In this document: positions 39,715 to 46,332 of the stretch, in pieces | Numbering within the stretch: position 1 is the stretch's first letter | Layout: every line of letters starts with the position of its first letter | Source: a virus | DNA length: 46,332 bases | IMG/VR virus record: IMGVR_UViG_3300031227_016760 | Location: 1-46,332 of that record | Reading direction: 5' to 3' (one strand) | The notes under the pieces: generated by a model | The model's database searches: none | What the model was told of the DNA's origin: nothing | Seen by the model: the letters and a program-made list of their open reading frames with translations, nothing else | Position numbers and translations under genes: made by a program

Positions 39715-41144
39715 TTAATCCAGTCCTCCTTTGGTTCGTGATCTTTTTCGAGGGAAGTAACTTTCGTGTACCAGGGCAGGAACGCCAGTCGCACCGTTCC
39801 CAATTCGCCCTGGCGGTTTTTGCCAATAATGACTTTCATTTCGTTCGGATTTTCCGTATCGGGATTGTTGACCACTTCGCGGTACACGAACAGAATCATG
39901 TCCGCGTCTTGCTCAAGGCTTCCCGAATCGCGCAGATCGGACGGACGTGGCCGCTTGTCGTCCCGGCTTTCCACCGCACGGCTGAGTTGCGACAGCACCA
40001 GAATCGGCACGTCCAGGTGTTTAGCCGCTAGTTTCAGATCACGTGAGATCCGGGCGATGTGATCGTTTTTCGACATCCTGGCCGGCAGGGTCGATTGCAT
40101 AAGTTGCAGGTAGTCGATGCACACCAGCGCCAAGCCGCCATGCTGCATTTTGAGTTGACGGCACTTGGCGACGATGCTCGGCACAGTGGCGTTGTAATCA
40201 TCGTCGATGAACAGCGGCAAATCGTTCAATTCCGCAGCCGCTTGCACCACTTTTCCCATCCGCGTTCCAGTCAGATCGCCACGGCGCAGGCTGGTCATCT
40301 CCACCATGCTACGGCTGGATAGCGCCCGGAAACCAAGCTTGGAATTTCTCATTTCGAGAGAAAAGAAAATAACCGGATTGCCGGTTTTTTTCAGCATCAT
40401 TTCTGTCGCCACGTTCAGGCAAATGTGCAGCGCCAGCGCCGTTTTCCCCATCGACGGTCGGGCGCCCAACAGCACCAGTTCACCCGGCTCGAAGCACACG
40501 GTTTTTTCATCCAGGTCTGGGAAACCGGTGGACAGCCCCGGCATCACGCCGCCCTTGTTCATTCGCCGATCCACCTCATCCACCGTTTCCTGCAGCACAT
40601 CGCCGATGAGGGACATCGTTTTTTCCGTCCGCTGGTTATCGGCGGTGGCCGTCATCGCCTCCTGCTGGAAGTAATCAAGGATCTGTGAGATATCCGTTCC
40701 CTCGCCCTGTTCGCCGCGCCGGTCGAAAATCATGGCCTGAATTTCATGCGTGGAATTCAAAACATTGCGTAGCAGGGCGCTATCCCGAACGATCCGGGCG
40801 TATTCCTCGACATTAGCCGTGGTGTGCACTTCGTCGAGCAGGCGGTTGATGTATGCCGGCCCTCCGATCCGATCAAGGTGCTCGGTGGTTTTCAACTCGC
40901 CACGCAGGGTGATCGGGTCGATGGGTTCGTGGCGATCGGACAACGTGACAATGGCGCGGTACACATGCTGGTTCGCGGCGAAATAGAAGTGCTCCGGATC
41001 CAGCACACCGCGCACCTGGTCCAGCGCCGCGTTGCGCAGCAAGATCCCGCCCAGAACGGCCATCTCCGCTTCCGGGTTGTTCGGCGGAACCTTGCGATCC
41101 AGGTTCGCGGATCGGCGCACTTGCTGGCGGTGGTGTTCAGTCAC
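39711..41144 (-). CDS. dnaB-like: Replicative DNA helicase DnaB
   Basis: 477 aa. The N-terminal domain (PPNNPEAEMAVLGGILLRNAAL) and the C-terminal RecA-like ATPase are present: Walker A GARPSMGKTALAL (~235), LYFSLEM-like IFFSLEMRNSKLG, SIVAKCRQLKMQHGGLALVCIDYLQLM (Walker B), and SQLSRAVESRDDKRPRPSDLRDSGSLEQDADMILFVYR. It unwinds DNA at the phage fork. The start is GTG 41144 with GAGGT upstream. Loaded presumably by the initiator encoded upstream, since no DnaC-type loader is seen. Confidence 0.95.
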   Translation of the reverse strand: MTEHHRQQVRRSANLDRKVPPNNPEAEMAVLGGILLRNAALDQVRGVLDPEHFYFAANQHVYRAIVTLSDRHEPIDPITLRGELKTTEHLDRIGGPAYINRLLDEVHTTANVEEYARIVRDSALLRNVLNSTHEIQAMIFDRRGEQGEGTDISQILDYFQQEAMTATADNQRTEKTMSLIGDVLQETVDEVDRRMNKGGVMPGLSTGFPDLDEKTVCFEPGELVLLGARPSMGKTALALHICLNVATEMMLKKTGNPVIFFSLEMRNSKLGFRALSSRSMVEMTSLRRGDLTGTRMGKVVQAAAELNDLPLFIDDDYNATVPSIVAKCRQLKMQHGGLALVCIDYLQLMQSTLPARMSKNDHIARISRDLKLAAKHLDVPILVLSQLSRAVESRDDKRPRPSDLRDSGSLEQDADMILFVYREVVNNPDTENPNEMKVIIGKNRQGELGTVRLAFLPWYTKVTSLEKDHEPKEDWIK

Positions 41145-41164
41145 GGGTTGATGACCTCACTTCC

Positions 41165-41314
41165 TCAGTCATCTCTTTCCCATTCCCAGGGCCAGCAGCC
41201 GAAAGTCGTAAAATACAAGCTTGCGAAAGCAACTCCCGCCACGAGCGGTACGACGCCATTGCCGAGCAATCGCAATCGGTCCACCCTTCCGGCAGGCCCA
41301 TCACCACTCCCCAT
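41165..41314 (-). CDS. 49-aa protein with DNA-methyltransferase C-terminal motif
   Basis: Starts MGSGDGPAGRVDRLRLLGNG and continues VVPLVAGVAFASLYF to a stop at 41165. RVDRLRxLGNxVVP is the C-terminal signature of phage cytosine-5 methyltransferases (target-recognition/AdoMet side). Here it is a standalone ORF starting inside the end of the upstream gene. A 54-aa ORF in another frame (41137-41301, TGATG start) overlaps it. Either a conserved mini-gene or a remnant of a lost methyltransferase. Confidence 0.55.
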   Translation of the reverse strand: MGSGDGPAGRVDRLRLLGNGVVPLVAGVAFASLYFTTFGCWPWEWERDD

Positions 41315-41621
41315 CGCGGATTCTCGCAATAGTCGTTTCCAGGTCCTGCCGTTTGGCGCGTGTGCCCAGGCGCAGGGTGTCGGCTGCCAGGGCGCGGATA
41401 TCGCTCAAGTCGGTTTGCAGGGTGGAAGCCATGTCGGCCAGTTGTTCTTTTTCACGGACAACCTCGCCGAAACGCTGCCGGGCCACGGCGTGGGGATCGC
41501 GCATTTCCTGCCGAATCCGATTTGTATCCGCTCTCCCGGCCAAGTAAAACCGCCAGCTATCCAGCCAGTGCCACCAGCGCGACTGTTTATTGATTTGTGT
41601 CCGTCTCACGATTTCAGCCAT
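41301..41621 (-). CDS. Helical protein between initiator and DnaB (106 aa)
   Basis: MAEIVRRTQINKQSRWWHWL, WRFYLAGRADTNRIRQEMRD, then VAREKEQLADMASTLQTDL, a long amphipathic helix. No family recognised. The start overlaps the initiator stop (ATGGCTGA). Its place directly before DnaB could fit a helicase loader or adaptor, but it has no AAA+ motif. Confidence 0.6.
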   Translation of the reverse strand: MAEIVRRTQINKQSRWWHWLDSWRFYLAGRADTNRIRQEMRDPHAVARQRFGEVVREKEQLADMASTLQTDLSDIRALAADTLRLGTRAKRQDLETTIARIRDGEW

Positions 41622-42759
41622 TTTCTTTTTTCTCCATTTCCGCTTTTGCATCCCGCACGGCGTCGTGAAGAACCGACGCCAGCCGCTTCTTTCGATCCTC
41701 AGTGGAAAGATCACTGAATTGTTTCAGGAAGCCACGCCCGGCCAAGTAAAGCAGCACCTCGGCGGCCGGGTGTCCCATGGCGACTACAACCTGATCGAAG
41801 TTATTGCGGATGCCGCCGGCGGCTCGCCATTCGTAGATTTTGGTGAAGTTGTCCGCGATAACCTGGGCTTCCGGATCGCCAAACGACGATCCCGCCGCCT
41901 GCCCCGCGCCTTGCAATTCTTCGGGGATACCATCGGCGTAGGTTCCCCATGTGCCGTCACGCCCGAAAAAATTAGGGCATGTTTTCCGGTATTGGGCTTC
42001 CGTACTCTTGCGATCGCAGACATCGGAGTAGCTCTCGATTGCCGCCAGTAGCCGATGAAACGCCTCACTACTTTTCAGTAGCTTCTCGATGTTTTTTATC
42101 GCTCTCGCCTTGTCGTGCGGATTTTTGTTTCGCCGGATGAAATGCTCGCGGAGAGCGTGGGCCTTTTGCTTGCGGGTGAACTTCTTTTCCGGACCGGCGA
42201 GAATGTTTTCGAGGGTTGGCTCTTTGGCTGGTGGTTGCCTGGGAGAATCGGGAAGATGAAACGTTTCATTTCCTGATGTATTGTTTTGTATTGTCTTGTC
42301 TTGTCCTGTCAACTGTTTCTGTAACGTATCACGCGACGTTTCAGGTAACGTTTCAGGTAACGTTTCAGGTAACGTTTCACCTTCGGTTTGTTTTTTCTTT
42401 CCTCGATGCTTTTTCAGGCGGTTTTTTGCTTTCTCCTTGGCTCGCATCATTCGCCCGCAACCGTCCTGGTTCCAATCATGTAGGGCTAGTTTTTCTCCAT
42501 CCCTGTCGATCCATTCGGTGTCGATCATCGCATCGAAAAAATGCACGGCTTTCGGTAATCTCAGTTGCAAAATGCGTGACAATTCTTCGTCGTCGTCGTG
42601 CAATTCCGTGACATCTCCGTCGGGATAAAATTCGTAGGCTTCCGCCCACAAAAGAACAATTCGCGGCCAAACGTCGAACGTTTTCATGTTTAACAGCTTC
42701 GCAAGTCGTCTTGTTTTCGGGTGTCTGTGCATCTTTGGATCGACCGGGATGAAATCCAT
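41614..42759 (-). CDS. Replication initiator with internal iterons
   Basis: 381 aa. The N-terminal ~120 residues (MDFIPVDPKMHRHPKTRRLAKLL, then VWPRIVLLWAEAYEFYP, then WIDRDGEKLALHDWNQDGCGR) look like the wHTH of phage replisome organisers (DnaD-related). A linker follows with GETLPETLPETLPETSRDTL, encoded by 12-bp iterons. The C-terminal ~170 residues (KARAIKNIEKLLKSSEAFHRL, LAAIESYSDVC) are helical, as in DnaD-like ends. The layout, with iterons inside the initiator, recalls lambda O. SD GGAGGAG supports ATG 42759. Confidence 0.75.
   Translation of the reverse strand: MDFIPVDPKMHRHPKTRRLAKLLNMKTFDVWPRIVLLWAEAYEFYPDGDVTELHDDDEELSRILQLRLPKAVHFFDAMIDTEWIDRDGEKLALHDWNQDGCGRMMRAKEKAKNRLKKHRGKKKQTEGETLPETLPETLPETSRDTLQKQLTGQDKTIQNNTSGNETFHLPDSPRQPPAKEPTLENILAGPEKKFTRKQKAHALREHFIRRNKNPHDKARAIKNIEKLLKSSEAFHRLLAAIESYSDVCDRKSTEAQYRKTCPNFFGRDGTWGTYADGIPEELQGAGQAAGSSFGDPEAQVIADNFTKIYEWRAAGGIRNNFDQVVVAMGHPAAEVLLYLAGRGFLKQFSDLSTEDRKKRLASVLHDAVRDAKAEMEKKENG
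42257..42380. other. Predicted phage replication origin (iterons)
   Basis: Five contiguous 12-bp iterons at 42321-42380 (GTAACGTTTCAG consensus; the first two are variants), plus a perfect dyad TGAAACGTTTCA at 42257-42268. Between them is a T/G-rich repetitive segment (TTGTCTTGTCTTGTCCTGTC) that could melt. The iteron half-site AACGTT matches the dyad. Located in the linker of the initiator gene, so the protein may bind its own coding DNA. Confidence 0.65.
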
Positions 42760-42783
42760 TGTTCTCGCTCCTCCGAGATTTGG

Positions 42784-43470
42784 CTACCGCGTGAACACTT
42801 CGTTGAGCAGTTCCGCGCTGACGGCGAACGGTTCGCCATTGCCGATAAAGTCGTCTTCCGAATCTTTTTCGTCGACGAGTTCAACCAAGAAAACTTTCTG
42901 ATCGGCGGTCGATTTGAGGCTGACTCGAAAGTGCTTTTCGGCGGGATAGGTGACATCATCGACAGGAAGGTCGTCGGTCAATTCGACCTCATCGCCCTCT
43001 TCCACGCTGTTGAATAAATTGCCGGAAGGTGCACTGGAAGTCGTCTCTTCCGTTTCGGGGGCTTGGGCGGCGCCCTCGTCGTCATCGAGGGCTTTTTCGC
43101 TGTCATCATCGAGGGGCATTTCTTCCTGCCCCGGCAGCGCTTCGCCGTCCTTTTCGTCGCGCCGTTGACGGGCCTGCTCGTTGAGTATCATCGAATTGTT
43201 GCCGAGCAACGTCACCGAAGGGTCCATGGACTCCAAAAGGGCCAGGTTTTTCGGAGTGCGGCTGACAAGCACTTTCAATTCAATGTGACCGCCCTTTGCC
43301 TTAAAGTCACGGTCAATCTCAGCGGGAAGTGCGCCGAAGGTGGCGGCGATTTCAGCCATCTTCTGCCGATAGGCTTTTAATACGGCCTGAATGTCCACAA
43401 AGCCTTCCTCGTTGAGCCCGGCCTCGATCACCTCTTCGAATTGGCCGTTGTCAAGAATGGGGATACTCAC
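42784..43470 (-). CDS. Acidic early protein of unknown function
   Basis: 228 aa. N-terminal ~100 residues fold-like (SIPILDNGQFEEVIEAGLNE, IQAVLKAYRQKMAEIAATFG, GGHIELKVLVSRTPKNLALL). Then a long Asp/Glu-rich linker (MPLDDDSEKALDDDEGAAQA), then a beta C-terminal part (KVFLVELVDEKDSEDDFIGN). The start is GTG 43470, overlapping the ASCH stop, with SD GGAGAAG. Possibly a DNA mimic or ssDNA-binding helper, but that is a guess from charge alone. Confidence 0.6.
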   Translation of the reverse strand: MSIPILDNGQFEEVIEAGLNEEGFVDIQAVLKAYRQKMAEIAATFGALPAEIDRDFKAKGGHIELKVLVSRTPKNLALLESMDPSVTLLGNNSMILNEQARQRRDEKDGEALPGQEEMPLDDDSEKALDDDEGAAQAPETEETTSSAPSGNLFNSVEEGDEVELTDDLPVDDVTYPAEKHFRVSLKSTADQKVFLVELVDEKDSEDDFIGNGEPFAVSAELLNEVFTR

Positions 43471-44204
43471 TGTTCTTCTCCTTTTCGTTCTGAATGGGGT
43501 TGATTGGGATCGATCGACCGTAGCCGACCGGCTTGTTTCAATTGTTGGAATGCGTTGGACTTCTCGGCCCCGATTGGTTCCCGGTCCGTGCGCTCGTTGC
43601 GCATGCCAAGGAGGCCGGGGCGCCAAATGACTTCCGGCTTGAAATATGGGTAGTAAATCGACTCCACCAGGTGCGGCGGTACTTTCCAGTGCCACACGCG
43701 CAATCTGCCGTTCGCCTTGATCGGTTCGGGCAACGGCATCGGCTCGCGGAATACCCAGCCGAACACTTCGGCGTAATGCTTGAACCACATAATATCCACG
43801 GTAGTGACATGCCGGTCGGTGAAGCCCTCTTCGGTCGCGACGGTTTTCACGTCACCGTTTTTCAGGGCAATCACCGCCGCCAGCCGGACCGTACCGAGGA
43901 TGACGCCACGGTGCTGCATTTCCGGGGCGTTGCGGTCGAAAGTGACCATCGTTTTGACGTAGGGGTCATCCAATTTCCGCTCTTCCACCTGCCACGGGTT
44001 CTCGGTATCCCACCGCTTGCCGGCGTGAATGCCGATGCGTTGGCCGAGGTATTGTTCGGACGGGGACCACGAGCGGTTCTCCGCGGACTTGTGAAACAAC
44101 TCTTCGGGGTAGCCGCGTTTTTGCGCCCCGAAAATAATCAACGAAGCCCACGGCTGCATGATGCTCAGGATCGGCGCAGTGATTGGGTTGGGATCGGGTT
44201 TCAT
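43467..44204 (-). CDS. ASCH-domain protein
   Basis: 245 aa. ILSIMQPWASLIIFGAQKRG, then SAENRSWSPSEQYLGQRIGIHAGKRWD matches the ASCH pattern (SI.QPWA.LI..G.K..ENR.W...). ASCH/PUA-like proteins bind RNA or modified nucleotides. The middle keeps the beta barrel (GVILGTVRLAAVIAL, TVDIMWFKHYAEVFGW). Phages often carry them in early operons. ATG 44204; the in-frame upstream extension covers the 36-aa membrane gene and is rejected. Confidence 0.75.
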   Translation of the reverse strand: MKPDPNPITAPILSIMQPWASLIIFGAQKRGYPEELFHKSAENRSWSPSEQYLGQRIGIHAGKRWDTENPWQVEERKLDDPYVKTMVTFDRNAPEMQHRGVILGTVRLAAVIALKNGDVKTVATEEGFTDRHVTTVDIMWFKHYAEVFGWVFREPMPLPEPIKANGRLRVWHWKVPPHLVESIYYPYFKPEVIWRPGLLGMRNERTDREPIGAEKSNAFQQLKQAGRLRSIDPNQPHSERKGEEQ

Positions 44205-44206
44205 CG

Positions 44207-44317
44207 TCAACGCCCCTTCCACGCCTTGAAGGCCACAAACGCCGCGCTGCAAGCCAGACCGGCAAAGCCGAGGAACAACAGGCCGACTCCGATTTTCATC
44301 ATCGTTTCCGCCGCCAT
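44207..44317 (-). CDS. 36-aa single-TM protein
   Basis: MAAETMMKIGVGLLFLGFAG, then LACSAAFVAFKAWKGR. One TM helix with a basic C-terminus. ATG 44317 couples as TAATG to a 14-codon ORF (44316-44360, MQTLKNGHAS...). Tiny early membrane proteins of phages sometimes modulate host membrane functions; no specific role is visible. Confidence 0.5.
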   Translation of the reverse strand: MAAETMMKIGVGLLFLGFAGLACSAAFVAFKAWKGR

Positions 44318-44374
44318 TACCACGTCCCCGCACTGGCGTGTCCATTTTTCAGTGTTTGCATTTTGAAGTCCCTC

Positions 44375-44548
44375 CTACAGATTTCGAAGTTTCACCGCAG
44401 CCAAAAGCCACAGCAGGCCGGCGGTCGATACAATCCAGGCCAGCAACGGCAATTCGGCTCCGGCGAAGACAAAAGAAATCATCCCCAGCGAAAACGCCGC
44501 CCGGAAACTGACCTTTGTCGGCGGATTGAATTTTGGTGTTTTACTCAT
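44375..44548 (-). CDS. 57-aa two-TM protein
   Basis: MSKTPKFNPPTKVSFRAAFS, then two hydrophobic segments (LGMISFVFAGAELPLLAWI; STAGLLWLLAAV). The ATG overlaps the upstream zinc protein stop (ATGA). No family recognised. With the 36-aa protein it makes a small membrane-protein pair in the early operon. Confidence 0.55.
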   Translation of the reverse strand: MSKTPKFNPPTKVSFRAAFSLGMISFVFAGAELPLLAWIVSTAGLLWLLAAVKLRNL

Positions 44549-44793
44549 TGAACCATCTCCAATTTTTTCGATTCGGGTTTTGCCAAGACGATGATCCGCT
44601 TGCGACCGCCCGGGTCCGGATTGCCCCGCGTTACCAGGTGCTCACAACGGATATCGATCACCTGAAACCTCGATCCTTCTTTGCGGGGGATCTCCGTTTT
44701 TTTCGAAAGCATGCATTCCAGGCACGGCGGGTGATCGGTATCGAGATCCCAGTCCGGATGCGCCGCGCAGTGCTGGTAGCGGATCTGGGTCAT
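44545..44793 (-). CDS. Small Cys/His protein
   Basis: 82 aa: RYQHCAAHPDWDLD, HPPCLECML, then a beta segment (RFQVIDIRCEHLVTRGNPDP, RKRIIVLAKPE). The C/H set (HC, H, CxxC, CEH) could bind zinc. No family name. Overlaps both neighbours. Confidence 0.55.
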   Translation of the reverse strand: MTQIRYQHCAAHPDWDLDTDHPPCLECMLSKKTEIPRKEGSRFQVIDIRCEHLVTRGNPDPGGRKRIIVLAKPESKKLEMVQ

Positions 44794-45257
44794 GCAGGAT
44801 TCCCTGCCGGCAGTAATTTGCGAAAATTATCTTCTTTGAGCTTCTGATAAAAAGTCGTATCGATATCCACCTGGGCATAGGCCAGGAAGACTTCGGCGGG
44901 GTCCACCATGCCGGTGTCGATCAACGCAAACTGGGCCTCCAACCAACGTAAAATCTGCCGCCAGGCCACGCGACGTGCTTGCTCGAAATCCGCCTCCTGT
45001 TGTTTCTCTCGGGTACGGTCGGAACGCTTTTTCTGTAAATTTTGAAAAACCGGCTCGATGCGGGCCGGCAAGCGAAACGGCATTTCCACGCCGTCGACTT
45101 CGAACATGAATGAGAGGGACTTAGGCTGTCGGGTTTCCCGATTGTTGGAAATCTGAATTGCCGCAGCACCGACCTCAGTCAAAAACTCCTGAATCTCCCC
45201 AATGGTTTTTGCGGCAGGAATCTGAGTGGTTTCCATGTACAAAGTCTTTCTCGCCAT
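44790..45257 (-). CDS. Conserved phage early protein
   Basis: 155 aa. MARKTLYMETTQIPAAKTIG, EIQEFLTEVGAAAIQISNNR, SLSFMFEVDGVEMPFRLPARIEP, then ARRVAWRQILRWLEAQFALI, GMVDPAEVFLAYAQV. I know this pattern as a conserved hypothetical in many phages (M.RK.LYMETT.I.A..T..EIQ...), without a known role. The two-part fold looks complete. Confidence 0.7.
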   Translation of the reverse strand: MARKTLYMETTQIPAAKTIGEIQEFLTEVGAAAIQISNNRETRQPKSLSFMFEVDGVEMPFRLPARIEPVFQNLQKKRSDRTREKQQEADFEQARRVAWRQILRWLEAQFALIDTGMVDPAEVFLAYAQVDIDTTFYQKLKEDNFRKLLPAGNPA

Positions 45258-45259
45258 GT

Positions 45260-45805
45260 CTATTTTCCTCGTATCTTGAATAGGTCGAAGTTGGTTTTCT
45301 CATTTTTCTGGGATTCGGCAGGCCATTCCTGCGGCCATTCGCCATCGGGAAAATGTTTTTTGATGCTGGATTTGCAGAAAACGGGAACGCCGGCAGATCG
45401 GCATTGGTCAACAGCGCGTTGAATCCATTCACGCTCGGGGGGCTTGGCTCCGGAGCCGGTCTGTGCGCCGATGATCAGCCAATCAATGCCTTTTTTGCAC
45501 TTATCGTCATGATGGTGATGGCGAATGTCTCCGCGTGATCCGTCTTCATGGCGATAGCTATGGCTGTGTTTTTCGTCGCATCTCCATTGGTACGTCAGCC
45601 AACAAGCAACGTCATGACCACCATCAAAGTCCACCGGCCCCAGCGCGGGTTCGTAGCTGGCGAACAGCGTTTTGGCGCCTAGTCTCCGCAGCTTTAAAAG
45701 GTCGGGAATGCGCTTATCGGCATCGCATAGGTCGGCACTCCGCAGGTCTGCGTCCTGCAGGTTTTTAACACTTAAAATAGTTGCGATACTTTGCAAGCTA
45801 TTCAT
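45260..45805 (-). CDS. Pentapeptide-repeat / DUF5131 chimera
   Basis: 181 aa. Residues ~15-30 (NLQDADLRSADLCDADKRIP) contain pentapeptide repeats A(D)LxS. From DKRIPDLLKLRRLGAKTLFA onward it matches the second half of DUF5131 (Gp37/Gp68): ASYEPALGPVDF, DWLIIGAQTGSGAKPPEREW, DQCRSAGVPVFCKSSIKKHF. The N-terminal half of DUF5131 (with its Cys-rich, radical SAM-like motif) is missing. The join falls in CDADKRIP, where repeat-type DNA (CTATGCGATGCCGATAAG) meets the gene. Probably non-functional as DUF5131, but the ORF is open. Confidence 0.65.
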   Translation of the reverse strand: MNSLQSIATILSVKNLQDADLRSADLCDADKRIPDLLKLRRLGAKTLFASYEPALGPVDFDGGHDVACWLTYQWRCDEKHSHSYRHEDGSRGDIRHHHHDDKCKKGIDWLIIGAQTGSGAKPPEREWIQRAVDQCRSAGVPVFCKSSIKKHFPDGEWPQEWPAESQKNEKTNFDLFKIRGK

Positions 45806-45834
45806 TTTTTACGCCTTTCAAACTATCTATTTAA

Positions 45835-46332
45835 TTATCTTACTTTTTTCAAACAAATTAAATAATCTGTGCGAATTTTACCATCCGTATTATATGGAAT
45901 AACCATTCCGCAACTCCGCTCGAACGGAATTAGGGCTTCCCATATTTCCACGCCGCTATAAGCCTCTCGCATCACCCACTCAAGCGTGGCTACATTGACG
46001 CCACAAGCACATGTGCTCGTCGGTAGTTGGTTTACCACCTCTTCAATCACTAGCCCCTTTTCCGGAGTCCAAGGCTGCTTGTACAACGTTGTCCCAAATG
46101 CTTTGTACACAATCCAACCAATATCGTTTTTTTTGAGGTTTTTTAGAGCCCATTCATACGATGAAGTTAAACCGGTTGCTTCACTCAGATTGGCATTCTG
46201 CAGATTGGCACCCTGCAGAAATGTACCTGGCAGGTGGGCACCCCGCAGGTCGGCATCGCACAGGTGGGCTCTCTGCAAGTTAGCACCCTGCAGGTCGGCA
46301 TCGCACAGGTGGGCACCCCGCAGGTCTACACC
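45835..46332 (-). CDS. Pentapeptide-repeat protein with C-terminal domain (5' end outside window)
   Basis: The visible part begins at the window edge within repeats ([52 protein letters not shown]), each A(D/N/H)L. It continues with a ~110-aa domain: [57 protein letters not shown], and [20 protein letters not shown], similar to DUF5758-type ends found with pentapeptide repeats in phages. Function unknown. The DNA repeats are 15-bp units with CTGCAGG/CGATGCCGACCTG words shared with the neighbour gene. Confidence 0.7.
   Translation of the reverse strand, partial: GVDLRGAHLCDADLQGANLQRAHLCDADLRGAHLPGTFLQGANLQNANLSEATGLTSSYEWALKNLKKNDIGWIVYKAFGTTLYKQPWTPEKGLVIEEVVNQLPTSTCACGVNVATLEWVMREAYSGVEIWEALIPFERSCGMVIPYNTDGKIRTDYLICLKKVR

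Noticed and set aside
41137-41301. 54-aa ORF with TGATG start overlapping the 49-aa mini-gene
   Set aside because: Coupling overlaps look tempting and MGLPEGWTD is MTase-like, but the rest is low quality while the other frame carries the conserved RVDRLRLLGNGVVP block.
45720-46332. Short repeated DNA units that might be a CRISPR array
   Set aside because: They are in-frame 15-bp units coding pentapeptide repeats with no unique spacers.

Overview
The window is almost entirely one tailed-phage genome, or a prophage segment of it, with a contractile tail (myovirus-type Caudoviricetes). It has a complete head and tail module, a tyrosine integrase, both terminase subunits, and a replication module built around a DnaB helicase. 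The host cannot be named from the sequence. An LpxD-like acyltransferase, a heptose adenylyltransferase and a lipoprotein with a long Asp-rich linker point to a Gram-negative host with LPS, possibly one of the deltaproteobacteria-like lineages. That host call is weak inference. Nearly all genes read on the minus strand, with ATGA/TAATG overlaps and good Shine-Dalgarno (SD) sites.

Layout, following minus-strand transcription from the right edge. (1) 46332-36446 is the early/replication block: pentapeptide-repeat protein, a chimeric DUF5131 remnant, small membrane and zinc proteins, an ASCH protein, a replication initiator carrying internal iterons (probable origin), a 49-aa protein with a DNA-methyltransferase-tail motif, DnaB, RusA resolvase, HldE2-type adenylyltransferase, a TSCPD protein and a ParB-like protein. 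(2) 36432-31812 is a disturbed zone: a Cys-rich protein, an M15-like ORF split by a frameshift, a helix-turn-helix protein behind a near-consensus sigma70 promoter, an 870-bp fragment of a cellular class A penicillin-binding protein, TerS, integrase and a 40-aa stub of another ParB gene. (3) TerL (30226-31815) is the one head gene on the plus strand, divergent from portal. (4) 30098-9399 is the morphogenesis block: portal, Mu F-like protein, ClpP-like protease, a scaffold-type protein with an internal start, decoration protein, capsid, connectors, sheath, tube, frameshifted tail chaperones, tape measure and baseplate proteins. (5) 9393-7264 is the tail fibre. (6) 7262-5724 holds two probable cargo genes: an Asp-rich lipoprotein on the plus strand and a very AT-rich TPR protein. 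(7) 5644-1 is a late operon of a one-TM protein, a DUF6765 protein resembling zinc phospholipase C, a four-module glycosyltransferase and two left-handed beta-helix acyltransferases.

The most useful new signal is a motif with core CCGAACCACT. It occurs four times, each time 35-54 nt upstream of a start codon and in the direction of transcription: before the lysis/glycan operon (5644), the protease operon (27391), portal (30098) and, inverted, TerL (30226). It looks like this phage's own late promoter or activator site. It places the glycosyltransferase/acyltransferase operon among the late genes, so those enzymes may act on virion components or on host surface late in infection. No CI-type repressor and no intact canonical endolysin were recognised.
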